The notes: generated by a model not told the origin, from the letters alone. A stretch of 46,586 nt of DNA from Clostridium sp. (GCF_029258205.1 NZ_JARHZJ010000106.1:1-46586), one strand, 5' to 3'. Numbered from the stretch's first letter, positions 17,596 through 27,397 are shown. Numbers and translations: made by a program.

Positions 17596-19314
17596 TTATT
17601 TTTTATATTTCATGTGTAATAATTCATGAGCTCTTCCATGACCTGGTTTACCCATGTAGTTTTCATACATTTTTAATAAAGCTGAGTTTTGATGTGATTT
17701 TCTTTTCTCTAAATGCTTATCTTGATTATAAAGAACAGAAGCTCTTACTTCTCTAATATCCATTTTATCACTATCTTCAGCTGATATGTGTGGTTGTCCT
17801 CCACCATTAACACATCCACCTGGACATGCCATTACTTCTATGAAATGATAATCATTTATTTTACCAGACTTAACTAGTTCAAATACATTAGCAGCTCCAC
17901 TTACAACAGCTAATTTATATTTATTTCCTGCTATTTCAACTTCTGTTTCTTTTATTCCAGCTAATCCTCTAACAGCTTCATAATCTACATTATCTAAGTT
18001 AGCATTTTCCATGAAATCTTTAGCTGTTCTTAAAGCAGCTTCCATAACTCCACCAGTAGCTCCAAATATAACACCAGCTCCAGTGTACTCACCCATAGCT
18101 GGATCTACTTCACCATCTTCTAATTTAGCAAAGTCTATTTTAGCAGCTTTTATCATTCTAGCTAACTCTCTTGCTGTTATAACTGCATCTATATTTCTTA
18201 TTCCTTCATTTTCCATTTCAGGCCTATCAGCTTCGAATTTTTTAGACGTACAAGGCATTACAGTTACTGTAAATACTTTTTTAGGATCTATATTAGCAAC
18301 TTGTGGATAATAAGTTTTTGATGCTGCACCAAATATTTGTTGTGGTGACTTAGCTGTTGAAAGATTTACTAATAATTCAGGGAAGTAGTTTTCAACTTCT
18401 CTAACCCATGATGGACAACATGAAGTTAACATTGGGAAAGGTCCGTTATTTTTTATTCTTTCTACAAGTTCAGTAGCCTCTTCCATTATTGTCATATCAG
18501 CACCAAAGTTTATGTCAAATACTTTATCAAAACCTAATTCTCTTAAAGCAGTATATAATTTTCCAGTAACATCTTGTCCATAACCCATCTTGAATAATTC
18601 ACCCATTGATGTTCTTACAGCTGGTGCCATAGCAACTATTACATGCTTTTCTGGATCATTTAATGCATCTTGTACTCTTTCAATATGTGATTTTTCTGAT
18701 AATGCATCAACTGGACAAGCAGCTACACATTGTCCACATAATAAACAATTTGTATCATCGAAACATTTTAATTCTTCTGGTCCTACTAATCTTACTCCAT
18801 CAATTCTATGGAATTTTATTGAGTTAGTAGCAGTTCTTGTTCTACATGCAGCAACACATCTACCACATTTAACACATTTACTTCTATCTAAAACTATTGA
18901 TTTACTTCTGTCATCTACATATTCTGATTTGTCTACAACTACAAATGGTTTGTGAGCTCTTGCTTTTGTTTTAATTACAAGTTTTAAGAATTCACAATTT
19001 TCTCTTCTTTTACATGGTCCACATTTAAATTCATGCTCATCCAAAAGTTCTGCAACTCTTTCTTTTCTAGCCTCTATAACTTTTTCACTATCAGTTTTAA
19101 TTACCATTCCATCTTTAGCTTTTATTGCACAAGATCTTAACAGTCTATCATTTCCTTCTTGCTCAACAAGACAAACCCCACATTGTCCCTTATTTCCACA
19201 ATTTTTCAACTCACAAAGCACAGGAATGTCAAATCCATTCTCTCTTGCTAAGTCAAGTATAGTCTTGTCACCATCAAATTCTATAGTCTTATCATTGATT
19301 ATTATTTTATTCAT
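17596..19314 (-). CDS. hydA: [FeFe]-hydrogenase, monomeric ferredoxin-type
   Basis: A 572-residue enzyme that makes H2 from reduced ferredoxin during fermentation. Cofactor ligands are all visible: an N-terminal [2Fe-2S] domain (C34, C45, C48, C62), the His-ligated cluster (H94, C98, C101, C107), two [4Fe-4S] motifs (C147-C150-C153-C157 and C190-C193-C196-C200) and the H-cluster motifs T-S-C-C-P-S-W (C300), M-P-C-T-S-K-K (C355) and C497-P-G-G-C501. Length and numbering are those of the Clostridium pasteurianum CpI type. ATG follows TTGGAGGA, and the gene is a single unit with its own terminator. Confidence 0.98.
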   Translation of the reverse strand: MNKIIINDKTIEFDGDKTILDLARENGFDIPVLCELKNCGNKGQCGVCLVEQEGNDRLLRSCAIKAKDGMVIKTDSEKVIEARKERVAELLDEHEFKCGPCKRRENCEFLKLVIKTKARAHKPFVVVDKSEYVDDRSKSIVLDRSKCVKCGRCVAACRTRTATNSIKFHRIDGVRLVGPEELKCFDDTNCLLCGQCVAACPVDALSEKSHIERVQDALNDPEKHVIVAMAPAVRTSMGELFKMGYGQDVTGKLYTALRELGFDKVFDINFGADMTIMEEATELVERIKNNGPFPMLTSCCPSWVREVENYFPELLVNLSTAKSPQQIFGAASKTYYPQVANIDPKKVFTVTVMPCTSKKFEADRPEMENEGIRNIDAVITARELARMIKAAKIDFAKLEDGEVDPAMGEYTGAGVIFGATGGVMEAALRTAKDFMENANLDNVDYEAVRGLAGIKETEVEIAGNKYKLAVVSGAANVFELVKSGKINDYHFIEVMACPGGCVNGGGQPHISAEDSDKMDIREVRASVLYNQDKHLEKRKSHQNSALLKMYENYMGKPGHGRAHELLHMKYKK

Positions 19315-19462
19315 GCTGTTCCTCCAATTTTTGGTTTTAAATTAAAACTAAATCTCAACTTATATACTGTAAAAATCAGTTAATTTTAAAATCATCGTTA
19401 TTATTCTAACATAATATTTATGAAATATAAATATTTCAGATTTTTATGAACACTTTTTTTAA

Positions 19463-19501
19463 AACAAAATTTAAGGGAGAATTACAAAATTCTTCCCTTA
19501 A
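19463..19501 (-). terminator. Terminator of ptb-buk
   Basis: TTAAGGGAGAATT (19471-19483) pairs with AATTCTTCCCTTAA (19488-19501) with one bulge, and on the minus strand is followed by ATTTTGTTTT. It lies beyond the buk stop. Confidence 0.7.
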
Positions 19502-19540
19502 GTAATCTAAATTAGAAATATTTATATATATTAATTTAAT

Positions 19541-20611
19541 CTATTTATATATCTTTGCTTCTTCAACACCATCTAAAATTCTTATAGCTCCTTGTGCTAA
19601 AGCTAAAAGTTCATCTTCTCCACCATATACAACCATAGGTGCAATCCATTTTACTTTTTTATTTATAGCGTTAGTTACATAGTGACTATATGCAATTCCA
19701 CCAGTTAATACTATAGAATCAACATCTCCATCTAAAACTACAGACATAGAGCCTATTTCTTTTGCTATTTGATATATGAAAGCATCAAATATTAATGAAC
19801 CTTTTTCATCCTCCTCTTGTGATAGCTTTATTAAATCTCTTGCATCATTTGTATTAGCATAAGCAACGAAACCGCCTTTTCCAACTAATTTTTTATAAAC
19901 ATCTTCTTTACTATAATTTCCTGAGAAACACATTTCTACCAATTCACCTGAAGGAACTCCTCCTGCTCTTTCTGGTGAAAATGGTCCATCACCATCTAAT
20001 GCATTATTTACATCTATAACTCTACCTTTTCTGTGTGCTCCTACTGAAACTCCACCACCCATATGAACAACTATTAAGTTAACATCTTCATATGAAGTAT
20101 TACGTTCTTTTGAATATCTCTTCGCAACAGCCTTTTGATTTAGTGCATGGAATTTACTTTTCCTAGGTAATTCTGGAACTCCTGATAATCTTGCTACATC
20201 TTCCATTTCATCAACAACAACTGGATCTACTATAAATGCTCTCTTACCAATTCCTTTTGCTATTTCATTAGATAATATTCCACCTAAGTTCGAAGCATGT
20301 GGCCCTTGAACTCCAACTTTTAAATCTTCAACCATAGCCTCATTGACTTCATAAGTTCCACCTTCTATCGGTTTAAGCATTCCACCTCTTCCAACAACAG
20401 CATCTAACTCATTTATGTCAATTCCTTTTTCTTTTAATACATTTAAAATAACTTCTTTTCTAAAATCAAGTTGATCAAATATTGTATCATATTTTAATAT
20501 TTCTTCTGATGAATGTCTTAAAGTTTCTTCTAAAACTTCTTTTTCCCCTTCATAAACACCAATTTTAGTTGATGTAGATCCTGGATTTATTATTAATAAT
20601 TTATACACCAT
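19541..20611 (-). CDS. buk: Butyrate kinase
   Basis: A 356-residue member of the acetate/butyrate kinase family that makes ATP and butyrate from butyryl-phosphate. Visible motifs are the N-terminal [10 protein letters not shown], the phosphate loop [13 protein letters not shown] (about 190), and L-T-G-G-I-A-Y near 295. The start is set at the ATG at 20611 ([11 protein letters not shown]), because GGGGGAAAG lies just before it. The upstream ATG at 20626 overlaps that site. Only 22 bases separate it from ptb, so the two form the classic ptb-buk operon. Confidence 0.96.
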   Translation of the reverse strand: MVYKLLIINPGSTSTKIGVYEGEKEVLEETLRHSSEEILKYDTIFDQLDFRKEVILNVLKEKGIDINELDAVVGRGGMLKPIEGGTYEVNEAMVEDLKVGVQGPHASNLGGILSNEIAKGIGKRAFIVDPVVVDEMEDVARLSGVPELPRKSKFHALNQKAVAKRYSKERNTSYEDVNLIVVHMGGGVSVGAHRKGRVIDVNNALDGDGPFSPERAGGVPSGELVEMCFSGNYSKEDVYKKLVGKGGFVAYANTNDARDLIKLSQEEDEKGSLIFDAFIYQIAKEIGSMSVVLDGDVDSIVLTGGIAYSHYVTNAINKKVKWIAPMVVYGGEDELLALAQGAIRILDGVEEAKIYK

Positions 20612-20633
20612 ATAACTTTCCCCCAAAAATTCT

Positions 20634-21542
20634 CTACTTTAAATCATGAGCAACCACTGCTGCTATAGCTATTGATTTAACTTTTGTTTCAAAACTATCT
20701 GCTCTAGAAGTTAATATAACTGGAGCTGATGTACCAACTAATAACCCACCATTTTTACACTCTGACATGTAAGTTAAAGTCTTGTACATTACATTTGCAA
20801 CATCTATATTTGGTAATAATAATATATCCGCTTTTCCTGAAACTTCTCCTTTTATTCCTTTATGCTCTGCTGCTTCCTCTGATATAGCATTATCCAAGGC
20901 AAATGGCCCATCAACTATACATCCCTTTATTTGTCCTCTATCATTCATCTTAGCTAATAATGCTGCATCTATTGTTGCTGGCATATTAGGATTTACAACC
21001 TCCACTGCACCTATAACAGCTACCTTAGGAACTTTAACTCCACAAGCATGTGCAACTTTAACTGAGTTATTTATCATTGATACCTTATCTTTTAACTCTG
21101 GATAAGTATTAAAAGCTGCATCTGTTAAGAAAAGTAACCTATCAATTCCTGGTATTTCGAATACAGATACATGTGACATTAATTTACCTGTTCTTAATCC
21201 AACCTCTTTATTCAATACACTTCTTAAAAAAGTAGCAGTATCAACTAGACCTTTCATTACCATATCAGTTTTTCCTATTGATGCTAGTTCTACTGCTAAT
21301 AATGCTGCTTTTTTATCATCAGGTTCATTTATAATTTCAAAATCAGCTAAATTCATATCTATTTTATTAGCTATTTCTTTTATTTTTTCTTCATTACCAA
21401 CTAAAATAGCATCAGCTATTCCTAATTTTTTGGCTTCTCTTAAAGCCTCTAAAACTGGTTTATCTTGAGCAACTGCAACCGAAACTTTTTTCATTCCATT
21501 CTCTCTTAGTTTTGAAAACAATTCATTAAAATTTTTAGCCAT
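20634..21542 (-). CDS. ptb: Phosphate butyryltransferase
   Basis: A 302-residue enzyme that swaps CoA for phosphate on butyryl-CoA and feeds BUK. It shows the phosphotransacylase pattern: [29 protein letters not shown] and G-P-F-A-L-D-N-A, followed by [10 protein letters not shown] near the end. The ATG at 21542 (M-A-K-N-F) sits behind AGAGAGGG. The TTG at 21551 is less likely. A Rex-like palindrome lies 26 bases upstream of the ATG, so the operon is probably under NADH/NAD+ control. Confidence 0.96.
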   Translation of the reverse strand: MAKNFNELFSKLRENGMKKVSVAVAQDKPVLEALREAKKLGIADAILVGNEEKIKEIANKIDMNLADFEIINEPDDKKAALLAVELASIGKTDMVMKGLVDTATFLRSVLNKEVGLRTGKLMSHVSVFEIPGIDRLLFLTDAAFNTYPELKDKVSMINNSVKVAHACGVKVPKVAVIGAVEVVNPNMPATIDAALLAKMNDRGQIKGCIVDGPFALDNAISEEAAEHKGIKGEVSGKADILLLPNIDVANVMYKTLTYMSECKNGGLLVGTSAPVILTSRADSFETKVKSIAIAAVVAHDLK

Positions 21543-21567
21543 AATACTCAACCCTCTCTATCGAATT

Positions 21568-21585
21568 TTGTTAAATTTATAACAA
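21568..21585. promoter_or_regulatory. Rex-type operator of ptb-buk
   Basis: TTGTTAAATTTATAACAA matches the Rex consensus TTGTTAA-N4-TTAACAA with one mismatch. It overlaps a probable -10 region (TATAAA on the minus strand) just upstream of ptb. Rex represses fermentation genes at low NADH/NAD+. Butyrate and alcohol genes are known Rex targets in clostridia. Confidence 0.7.
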
Positions 21586-21654
21586 TTAGAAATAAAAAAA
21601 AACTGACTATATAAATTTATTAATTCAAAATCAATTCTCAATAACTATATTTTA

Positions 21655-21689
21655 CCAAAAAATATTCTGAAAACATCAGTTTTCAGAAT
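21655..21689 (-). terminator. Terminator of the FAD oxidoreductase gene
   Basis: ATTCTGAAAAC (21664-21674) pairs exactly with GTTTTCAGAAT (21679-21689), then ATTTTTTGG on the minus strand. Confidence 0.8.
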
Positions 21690-21724
21690 ATTCAATTTAT
21701 TATCTTTTATTTAATTGTTAAAAT

Positions 21725-23326
21725 TTAAACACTATATTCTTTCATAATATTTTCTGCTACTTTTAGACCATCTACAGCTGCTGAAACAATTCCTCCTGCA
21801 AAACCTGCGCCTTCTCCAGCTGGATATAAACCCTCTAAAGATATACTTTGTAACTTTTCATTTCTTTCAATTCTAACTGGAGCTGATGTTCTTGTTTCTA
21901 TACCAGTTAATACACTATCACTATGTCCAAAACCTTTTATCTTTCTATCAAAGTCAGTTATTCCCTCTTTTAAGCCATCTATTACATAAGAAGGTAAGCA
22001 CTTTCTTAAATCTTCAAATCTATATCCATTACTTAACACACTCGGATTAACCTTTCCTAGCTTAGTTGTAACTCTATCATTCATAAAATCTCCAACTAAT
22101 TGAACTGGAGTGTTATAATTTCCTCCTCCTAGTTTAAAAGCAAGTTCTTCATAATGTCTTTGGAACTTCATTCCTTCTAAAGGATGATCTCCTCCAAAAT
22201 CATTTGGTCCTACAGTTACCACTAAAGCCGAGTTAGCATTTTCTTTATCTCTAGCATGATAACTCATTCCATTTACACATAATCTTTTTTCCTCTGAAGA
22301 AGCATTTACAACAACTCCCCCAGGACACATACAGAAAGAATAGATAGCTCTATCTAGAGTCTTACTTTGATATGATAATCTATATTCAGCTGCCTTTAAT
22401 CTTTTATGATTAGCATATTTTTCTCCATACTGACTTAAATTTATAATTTCTTGTGGATGCTCTATCCTAACTCCGATAGCAAATGGTTTTTGCTTCATAA
22501 AGATCCCTTCATTGAATAACATTTCATATGTATCTCTAGAACTATGTCCTAAAGCTAAAACTGCTACTTCACATGGTACTTCTTCACCGTTAACTTTTAT
22601 TCCTTTTAACTTGTTATCTTTTTTTATTATACCTTCAAATCTTGAATTAAAATGAACTTCTCCACCATGTCTTTTTATTTCTTCTCTAATATTTTTAACT
22701 ACGTCTTTTAATATATCAGTTCCTACATGAGGTTTTCCTTTATATATTATTTCCTCTGGTGCGCCATTTCTCACAAGAGCATCAAGAACATAATCACATC
22801 TTGTATCTTTTATTCTAGTTGTAAGCTTTCCATCTGAAAAAGCTCCTGCTCCACCTTCACCAAACTGTACATTTGACTCTGGATTTAATTCTCCAGTTCT
22901 CCAAAATTCTTCTACAGTTTTAGTTCTCTTATCTACGTCTTCTCCTCTTTCAAAAACGATTGGATTAAATCCCTTCTTAGCTAATAAAAGAGCTGCAAAA
23001 AGTCCTGCTGGCCCTAATCCTATAACTATTGGTCTATGCTCAAGTTTTTTTTCCCCAAAGTTAAAATCAAAATCATAATTAACTTTATCTATCTTTACAT
23101 CCTTATCATTAAGTCTAGCTACTATTTTTTCTTCATCTTCATGCTCTATATTTATACAATAATTAAATTTTATAAGATTCTTTTTCCTTGCGTCTAAAGA
23201 TTCTTTTATTATTTTTATATCTCCAATTTCATCCTTGGACATCTTTAATTTCTTAGCTACTTTATTCTTTAAAAGACTTAAGTCTTCATTTATGTCTAAA
23301 CTAATATTATTTATTCTAATAGTCAT
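21725..23326 (-). CDS. FAD-dependent oxidoreductase of the COG2509 type
   Basis: A 533-residue predicted flavoprotein dehydrogenase. A small N-terminal region (about 1-85, D-L-S-L-L-K-N-K-V, K-E-S-L-D-A-R) precedes the FAD-binding motif G-L-G-P-A-G-L-F-A-A-L near 103. Further FAD contacts are V-A-V-L-A-L-G-H-S-S-R-D-T and the C-terminal G-L-Y-P-A-G-E-G-A-G-F-A-G-G-I. The region around V-Q-F-G-E-G-G-A-G-A-F-S-D-G-K-L-T-T-R is typical of this family. ATG follows GTGGAGG. The substrate is unknown. It is a single-gene unit between two terminators. Confidence 0.85.
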   Translation of the reverse strand: MTIRINNISLDINEDLSLLKNKVAKKLKMSKDEIGDIKIIKESLDARKKNLIKFNYCINIEHEDEEKIVARLNDKDVKIDKVNYDFDFNFGEKKLEHRPIVIGLGPAGLFAALLLAKKGFNPIVFERGEDVDKRTKTVEEFWRTGELNPESNVQFGEGGAGAFSDGKLTTRIKDTRCDYVLDALVRNGAPEEIIYKGKPHVGTDILKDVVKNIREEIKRHGGEVHFNSRFEGIIKKDNKLKGIKVNGEEVPCEVAVLALGHSSRDTYEMLFNEGIFMKQKPFAIGVRIEHPQEIINLSQYGEKYANHKRLKAAEYRLSYQSKTLDRAIYSFCMCPGGVVVNASSEEKRLCVNGMSYHARDKENANSALVVTVGPNDFGGDHPLEGMKFQRHYEELAFKLGGGNYNTPVQLVGDFMNDRVTTKLGKVNPSVLSNGYRFEDLRKCLPSYVIDGLKEGITDFDRKIKGFGHSDSVLTGIETRTSAPVRIERNEKLQSISLEGLYPAGEGAGFAGGIVSAAVDGLKVAENIMKEYSV

Positions 23327-23362
23327 AAAACTGCCTCCACTTTATTTTCTTTAGTAAATTAT

Positions 23363-23399
23363 TTTACCACAGAATACGCTTAAAGTAATCTGTGGTAAA
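23363..23399 (-). terminator. Probable terminator of cdaA-cdaR
   Basis: TTTACCACAGA (23363-23373) pairs exactly with TCTGTGGTAAA (23389-23399), just beyond the cdaR stop. The following T-run on the minus strand is weak. Confidence 0.55.
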
Positions 23400-23402
23400 T
23401 AT

Positions 23403-24731
23403 TTATTGTTTATTATTTGAATTTTGATTATTACTTCTATTTGAAGCATTATTATTATTATTTGAATTATCACTTGGTTTTGTAGAATTATTCTCTGCAC
23501 TTTCTGCTGAATCATTATTTTTTTTAAAAGTTACCTTAACCTCCGTAGGATTTGTGCTAATAACCTTTATATTATAATAAGAGTTTGATATATTAGGCTT
23601 TACACTACCTCCATCAACTGTAAGTTTTGATATATCAATAGTACATTTAAATTTACTTAAATCAATACTATTTACTGAATCCTCAGGTCCATTAATTGTT
23701 ACTTTTACAGTTTTAGTATTTAATTCAGGAGTATATCCATCTACAGTACCTTCTATAGTTACTGGTAATTCTATTTCCTTTTGAGCATCTTTACTAAAAT
23801 CTAATTTAACTTTAATTTGGGCTTGGTCATTAGATGCTAAACCTACTCCCTCTGGAACTTTTAATACTGTTGATATCTCCGAATCATCTCCATACTGTGA
23901 AACATCTATAGGTACTGTCTCAATGGAGTTTATTTTACTTAAAGTATCCTCTGATCCAATTAAACTCACCTTTGCTATACTTGGTATAATTGATTTTATG
24001 GCTAATCCTTCCTTAGGAGTGCCGGTTGTAATAACACTAACTGGTACTTCCTTAGATTTTTTCACTCCAAAGGATACATCTACTTTATTAGGACTTATAT
24101 TAACTTCCTTAATTTCATTGCCCTCTTCATCTACTGCCACAACTGGTAAATTCATATTAACAGCCTTGTTAACATCATTTATCTCACCTTTCACTTCTAA
24201 AGTCTTAACTTTACTTACTAATGATTGTGCTCCAGATACAGTAGCATTTTGTGGATTTATATTTATTTTATCTGCATAAGTACCATGCTCTGTATTTACC
24301 TTTATTTTGCTAACAATAGGCAGACTTTTTTCTTGGTATTTATCAAGAAGAACATTCACTCTTAGAAATCCATTATTTTTTATGTTTATATTATTAGGAT
24401 AACTTTCTATTTGTACTGGTATATTATTGTCTCCATCTTTTAAAACATATTCACTTAAATTAACAACTACCTTAAATTGTTCTTTTTTCACCTTATATAT
24501 TTCAGTAGATGGACCTTCTAAATCTAAATCTACAGTTAAATTTTGATTAGGAACCATTACTAAATCATATTCTTTAAGTATATCATTATTAACAACCTGA
24601 ACTGGTACATTATTTAATTTAAGCTCTCTTACTGGATTTTCTACATTTATTATATATAACCAAAGAGAAAATGATAATATTAAGCATATAAATTTTACTA
24701 AGAAATTCTTTCCCTTAATTTTTTTAAGCAT
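23403..24731 (-). CDS. cdaR: YbbR-domain regulator of the diadenylate cyclase
   Basis: A 442-residue membrane-anchored protein: one N-terminal transmembrane helix (about 10-27, K-F-I-C-L-I-L-S-F-S-L-W), then four YbbR-like beta domains outside the membrane (about 35-390, each with a V-P-V-x-V / L-P-V start). The last roughly 35 residues form a Ser/Asn-rich tail, with runs of Asn. YbbR/CdaR proteins bind and modulate CdaA. The gene overlaps the end of cdaA by 34 bases, so expression is tightly coupled. Codons in the tail are AAT-rich, which may make it unstable between strains. Confidence 0.92.
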   Translation of the reverse strand: MLKKIKGKNFLVKFICLILSFSLWLYIINVENPVRELKLNNVPVQVVNNDILKEYDLVMVPNQNLTVDLDLEGPSTEIYKVKKEQFKVVVNLSEYVLKDGDNNIPVQIESYPNNINIKNNGFLRVNVLLDKYQEKSLPIVSKIKVNTEHGTYADKININPQNATVSGAQSLVSKVKTLEVKGEINDVNKAVNMNLPVVAVDEEGNEIKEVNISPNKVDVSFGVKKSKEVPVSVITTGTPKEGLAIKSIIPSIAKVSLIGSEDTLSKINSIETVPIDVSQYGDDSEISTVLKVPEGVGLASNDQAQIKVKLDFSKDAQKEIELPVTIEGTVDGYTPELNTKTVKVTINGPEDSVNSIDLSKFKCTIDISKLTVDGGSVKPNISNSYYNIKVISTNPTEVKVTFKKNNDSAESAENNSTKPSDNSNNNNNASNRSNNQNSNNKQ

Positions 24732-25555
24732 ATTTTCACCTTCTCTCCATAAGTTTTTCCTCTCTTATCTCGTCTATTTCTCATAACTTTTAATAATATA
24801 TTTTTTAATTTTTTACCATCATAATTTCTTGTTAATCGACCTTTTACAGCTAAAGATATAGCTCCTGTTTCTTCTGAAACAACAATAACTAAAGCATCTG
24901 ATATTTCAGATAATCCTATAGCAGCTCTATGTCTAGTTCCAAGTTTTTTATTTATAGTATTATTATTTGTTAATGGTAATACACAACCTGCTGAAACGAT
25001 TCTATCATTTCTAATTATAGTTGCCCCATCATGTAATGGAGTGTTCTTAAAGAATATATTCTCTATTAATGCAGAAGTTATTACTGCATCTAACTGAGTT
25101 CCTGTAGAAATTATTTCTGCTAATCCTGTCCCTTGCTCTATAGCTATTAGAGCACCAGTTTTAGTTTCAGCCATATTCTCTACTGCTATTATAATTTGAT
25201 CAATAACTTCCTCTAACTTTTGATCATCTTGAATAACATGAAAATCATCAAAAGCAGTACTTCCTATATGTTCTAATGCTCTTCTTATTTCTGGTTGGAA
25301 AATAATAATTATTGATAAAACACCTATTGTTAATGTTTTTGTTAATATAAAGTTCAACATTTGAAGTCTCAAAACATAACTTATAGGAATTAAAATCAAT
25401 AACAATATTACTCCCTTTAACAATTGCTCTGCCCTTGTTTCTTTTATTAACATATATCCTCTATAAAATATAAAAGCTACAATCAATATATCTATGATAG
25501 ACCAAATAGATACATCCTTTAAACTATTTGTAAATACCGTTATTAATTCTTGCAC
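24698..25555 (-). CDS. cdaA: Diadenylate cyclase (c-di-AMP synthase), CdaA/DacA type
   Basis: A 285-residue membrane enzyme making the second messenger c-di-AMP. Three N-terminal transmembrane helices (within about 18-85) precede the DAC domain with the hallmark D-G-A (176-178, L-H-D-G-A-T-I-I) and R-H-R (208-210, G-T-R-H-R-A-A-I-G-L-S-E). I choose the GTG at 25555, which sits seven bases after GGAGGT. The ATG at 25570 has no such site, and the much longer upstream reading into 25846 is antisense to the diverging gene's leader and lacks family similarity. It forms an operon with cdaR but, unlike in many Firmicutes, not with glmM. Confidence 0.94.
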   Translation of the reverse strand: MQELITVFTNSLKDVSIWSIIDILIVAFIFYRGYMLIKETRAEQLLKGVILLLILIPISYVLRLQMLNFILTKTLTIGVLSIIIIFQPEIRRALEHIGSTAFDDFHVIQDDQKLEEVIDQIIIAVENMAETKTGALIAIEQGTGLAEIISTGTQLDAVITSALIENIFFKNTPLHDGATIIRNDRIVSAGCVLPLTNNNTINKKLGTRHRAAIGLSEISDALVIVVSEETGAISLAVKGRLTRNYDGKKLKNILLKVMRNRRDKRGKTYGEKVKICLKKLRERIS

Positions 25556-25715
25556 AAAATTCACCTCCATTACAGTAACAATTAAATTATACAATAAAAA
25601 TCTAAGTATAAGATACATTTTAAATGATTTCTTTTCAGTTTTACATATTCTAAGTAATGTTATTATATATTCTCTCATATATTTTAATAGAAAATTATAT
25701 AAGGGGGTGCTCACT

Positions 25716-26678
25716 ATGGACTTTAAATATAAAAAATATATTGATAATTCCTTAATATATATAATATTTGCAGTTCTGATATTAATATTTATAATAGGTT
25801 TTTTATTTTTCAGATCACACAATGAAAAATCCAAACTTGAAGACATAGGAAGAACTATTTCTGAAATTAATCTTACTTATGATTTTTCTGAGGATACAAT
25901 AACATCTGAAATTTATATTAACTCAATAGAAATGAAATTAGATAAACTTAAAGAAACAAATTCTACTTTAAAATCTTTATCAGTTTCTCAAAAGCATCAA
26001 AATTTATTCTCTCCAATTAATGATGGATTAGATAAAAATATTGAATTATTCAATAAATTACTTTCTATTTTGAAAACTCCAGATGCTTTAAATCTAGCTG
26101 ATGAATATGCTATTGCTTCAAAATTAAAGGAAGAATGTGAAAATTACTATTCTATGTGTAGATCTAATTTAATTCCTGTATATCTATATAAAGAAGGTAA
26201 TAATTACCTCCAAGATATTTTTTATTATATAAATGAGCTAATAAAAACTAACAGAGATAAGAGATTTATTCAAAGCCAAAAAAATGATTTTGTTGTTTCT
26301 ATGAAAGCACTGCTTCTTAAACTTTCTTCAATTGACGAAAAACTTTTTGAAACAGCTAACTTAATTAAAGAATCAAATAGAGATTTAAAAGTTTTGGCTA
26401 CAGATATAGAAAATAAACTTTCTTTTCTTAAAGAATTAAAAAACGACTTATATTCTTTACCTATCCCAGAACAAGCTAATGATTCTTTCTTAGCACTTGA
26501 AAAAGCATTAAAATCTTATGATAAATATATTAATTACTTCTATAAAGGTCTTTTAGATGAAATTGAAAATAAAAAGACAGCAGAAGATTATTATAATGAA
26601 TCTTCAAATTTATTTGATGAATTCACCTATTCATTAGAAGATGCTGAAAAATCTTTAGATAATTATAATAAAAATTAA
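25716..26678 (+). CDS. Membrane-anchored coiled-coil protein, unknown function
   Basis: A 320-residue protein starting at the ATG at 25716 behind AAGGGGGTG. One transmembrane helix near the N-terminus (about 12-33, S-L-I-Y-I-I-F-A-V-L-I-L-I-F) is followed by a long acidic, Lys- and Glu-rich helical region with heptad-like leucines (about 40-315). The orientation is not clear from charge alone. The gene diverges from cdaA with about 160 bp between them and precedes a SleB-family hydrolase, so a role at the cell envelope is possible. I do not recognise the family. Confidence 0.75.
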   Translation: MDFKYKKYIDNSLIYIIFAVLILIFIIGFLFFRSHNEKSKLEDIGRTISEINLTYDFSEDTITSEIYINSIEMKLDKLKETNSTLKSLSVSQKHQNLFSPINDGLDKNIELFNKLLSILKTPDALNLADEYAIASKLKEECENYYSMCRSNLIPVYLYKEGNNYLQDIFYYINELIKTNRDKRFIQSQKNDFVVSMKALLLKLSSIDEKLFETANLIKESNRDLKVLATDIENKLSFLKELKNDLYSLPIPEQANDSFLALEKALKSYDKYINYFYKGLLDEIENKKTAEDYYNESSNLFDEFTYSLEDAEKSLDNYNKN

Positions 26679-26748
26679 AGTATGGTATTAATTCTATTTT
26701 TTTGGTTACAATATACAAAGTAAAATAATTACCTAAAAGGAGGTTCTT

Positions 26749-27351
26749 ATGAAAAAGAGTATTTATACTTACTTTATCTTCGCCTTCGCCTTATTAATTA
26801 TCACTACACTTAATGAGAAAGAAGTTTTAGGGCTTTCTCTTTCAAATGAGCATATAACCAAAAATAATTATATAGAATTAACAGAGATAGCTACTAATTC
26901 ACCAAATCCTGAATGTGAGCAAAGCTATAATACAAATAATGATGTTGTTGCTGTATTCAAAAGTTCAGACTCTACAATTTCACTTACTAATGATGACATA
27001 TATTTAATGTCTCAAGTAGTATATGCTGAAAGTAAAGGTGAACCTTTTGATGGAAAAATAGCAGTTGCATCAGTAATACTTAACAGAACAACAAATTCTC
27101 AATTTCCAGATACAATTCATGGAGTAATAACTCAAAAAAATGCTTTTTCTTGTGTTAGAAATGGCAAAATTGACGTAGTACCTGATGATGATAGTTATAA
27201 TGCTGTTATAAAAGCTATAGAAGGATATGACCCAACAGGTGAAGCATTATATTTTTATAACCCTAAAATTGCTACATGCTCGTGGATGAAAGGCGTTCAA
27301 AAGACAGGAGAAAAAAGTATAGGTCAACATGTATTTTTTAATGTTACTTAA
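26749..27351 (+). CDS. SleB-family cell wall hydrolase
   Basis: A 200-residue secreted or exported protein. An N-terminal hydrophobic segment (about 5-20) acts as signal or anchor. The C-terminal half (about 83-200) is the SleB/CwlJ hydrolase domain, with L-M-S-Q-V-V-Y-A-E-S-K-G-E-P (catalytic Glu region), A-V-A-S-V-I-L-N-R and F-S-C-V-R-N-G-K, ending G-Q-H-V-F-F-N. Such enzymes open cortex or wall peptidoglycan. It lacks a peptidoglycan-binding repeat, so it is more like a vegetative relative or a short germination enzyme than full SleB. ATG follows AAGGAGG. Confidence 0.88.
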   Translation: MKKSIYTYFIFAFALLIITTLNEKEVLGLSLSNEHITKNNYIELTEIATNSPNPECEQSYNTNNDVVAVFKSSDSTISLTNDDIYLMSQVVYAESKGEPFDGKIAVASVILNRTTNSQFPDTIHGVITQKNAFSCVRNGKIDVVPDDDSYNAVIKAIEGYDPTGEALYFYNPKIATCSWMKGVQKTGEKSIGQHVFFNVT

Positions 27352-27354
27352 ATA

Positions 27355-27397
27355 AATAGGCTATATCAAAATAAATTTGATATAGCCTATTTTTTAT
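27355..27397 (+). terminator. Bidirectional terminator between the SleB-family and thioredoxin reductase genes
   Basis: AATAGGCTATATCAAA (27355-27370) pairs exactly with TTTGATATAGCCTATT (27376-27391) and is followed by TTTTTATTT on the plus strand. It lies between two convergent genes. Confidence 0.8.

Noticed and set aside
18011-18955. Plus-strand ORFs opposite hydA
   Set aside because: They are shadows of a fully conserved hydrogenase gene, with low-complexity Ala/Ser/Thr-rich products.
19315-19440. Rex box upstream of hydA
   Set aside because: Only short TTAA-containing stretches occur. No TTGTTAA-N4-TTAACAA-like palindrome could be found there.
25556-25846. N-terminal extension of cdaA by about 97 codons
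   Set aside because: The GTG at 25555 has an ideal ribosome binding site, and the 285-residue product has the normal family length. The extension runs antisense to the leader of the diverging gene and has no family similarity.
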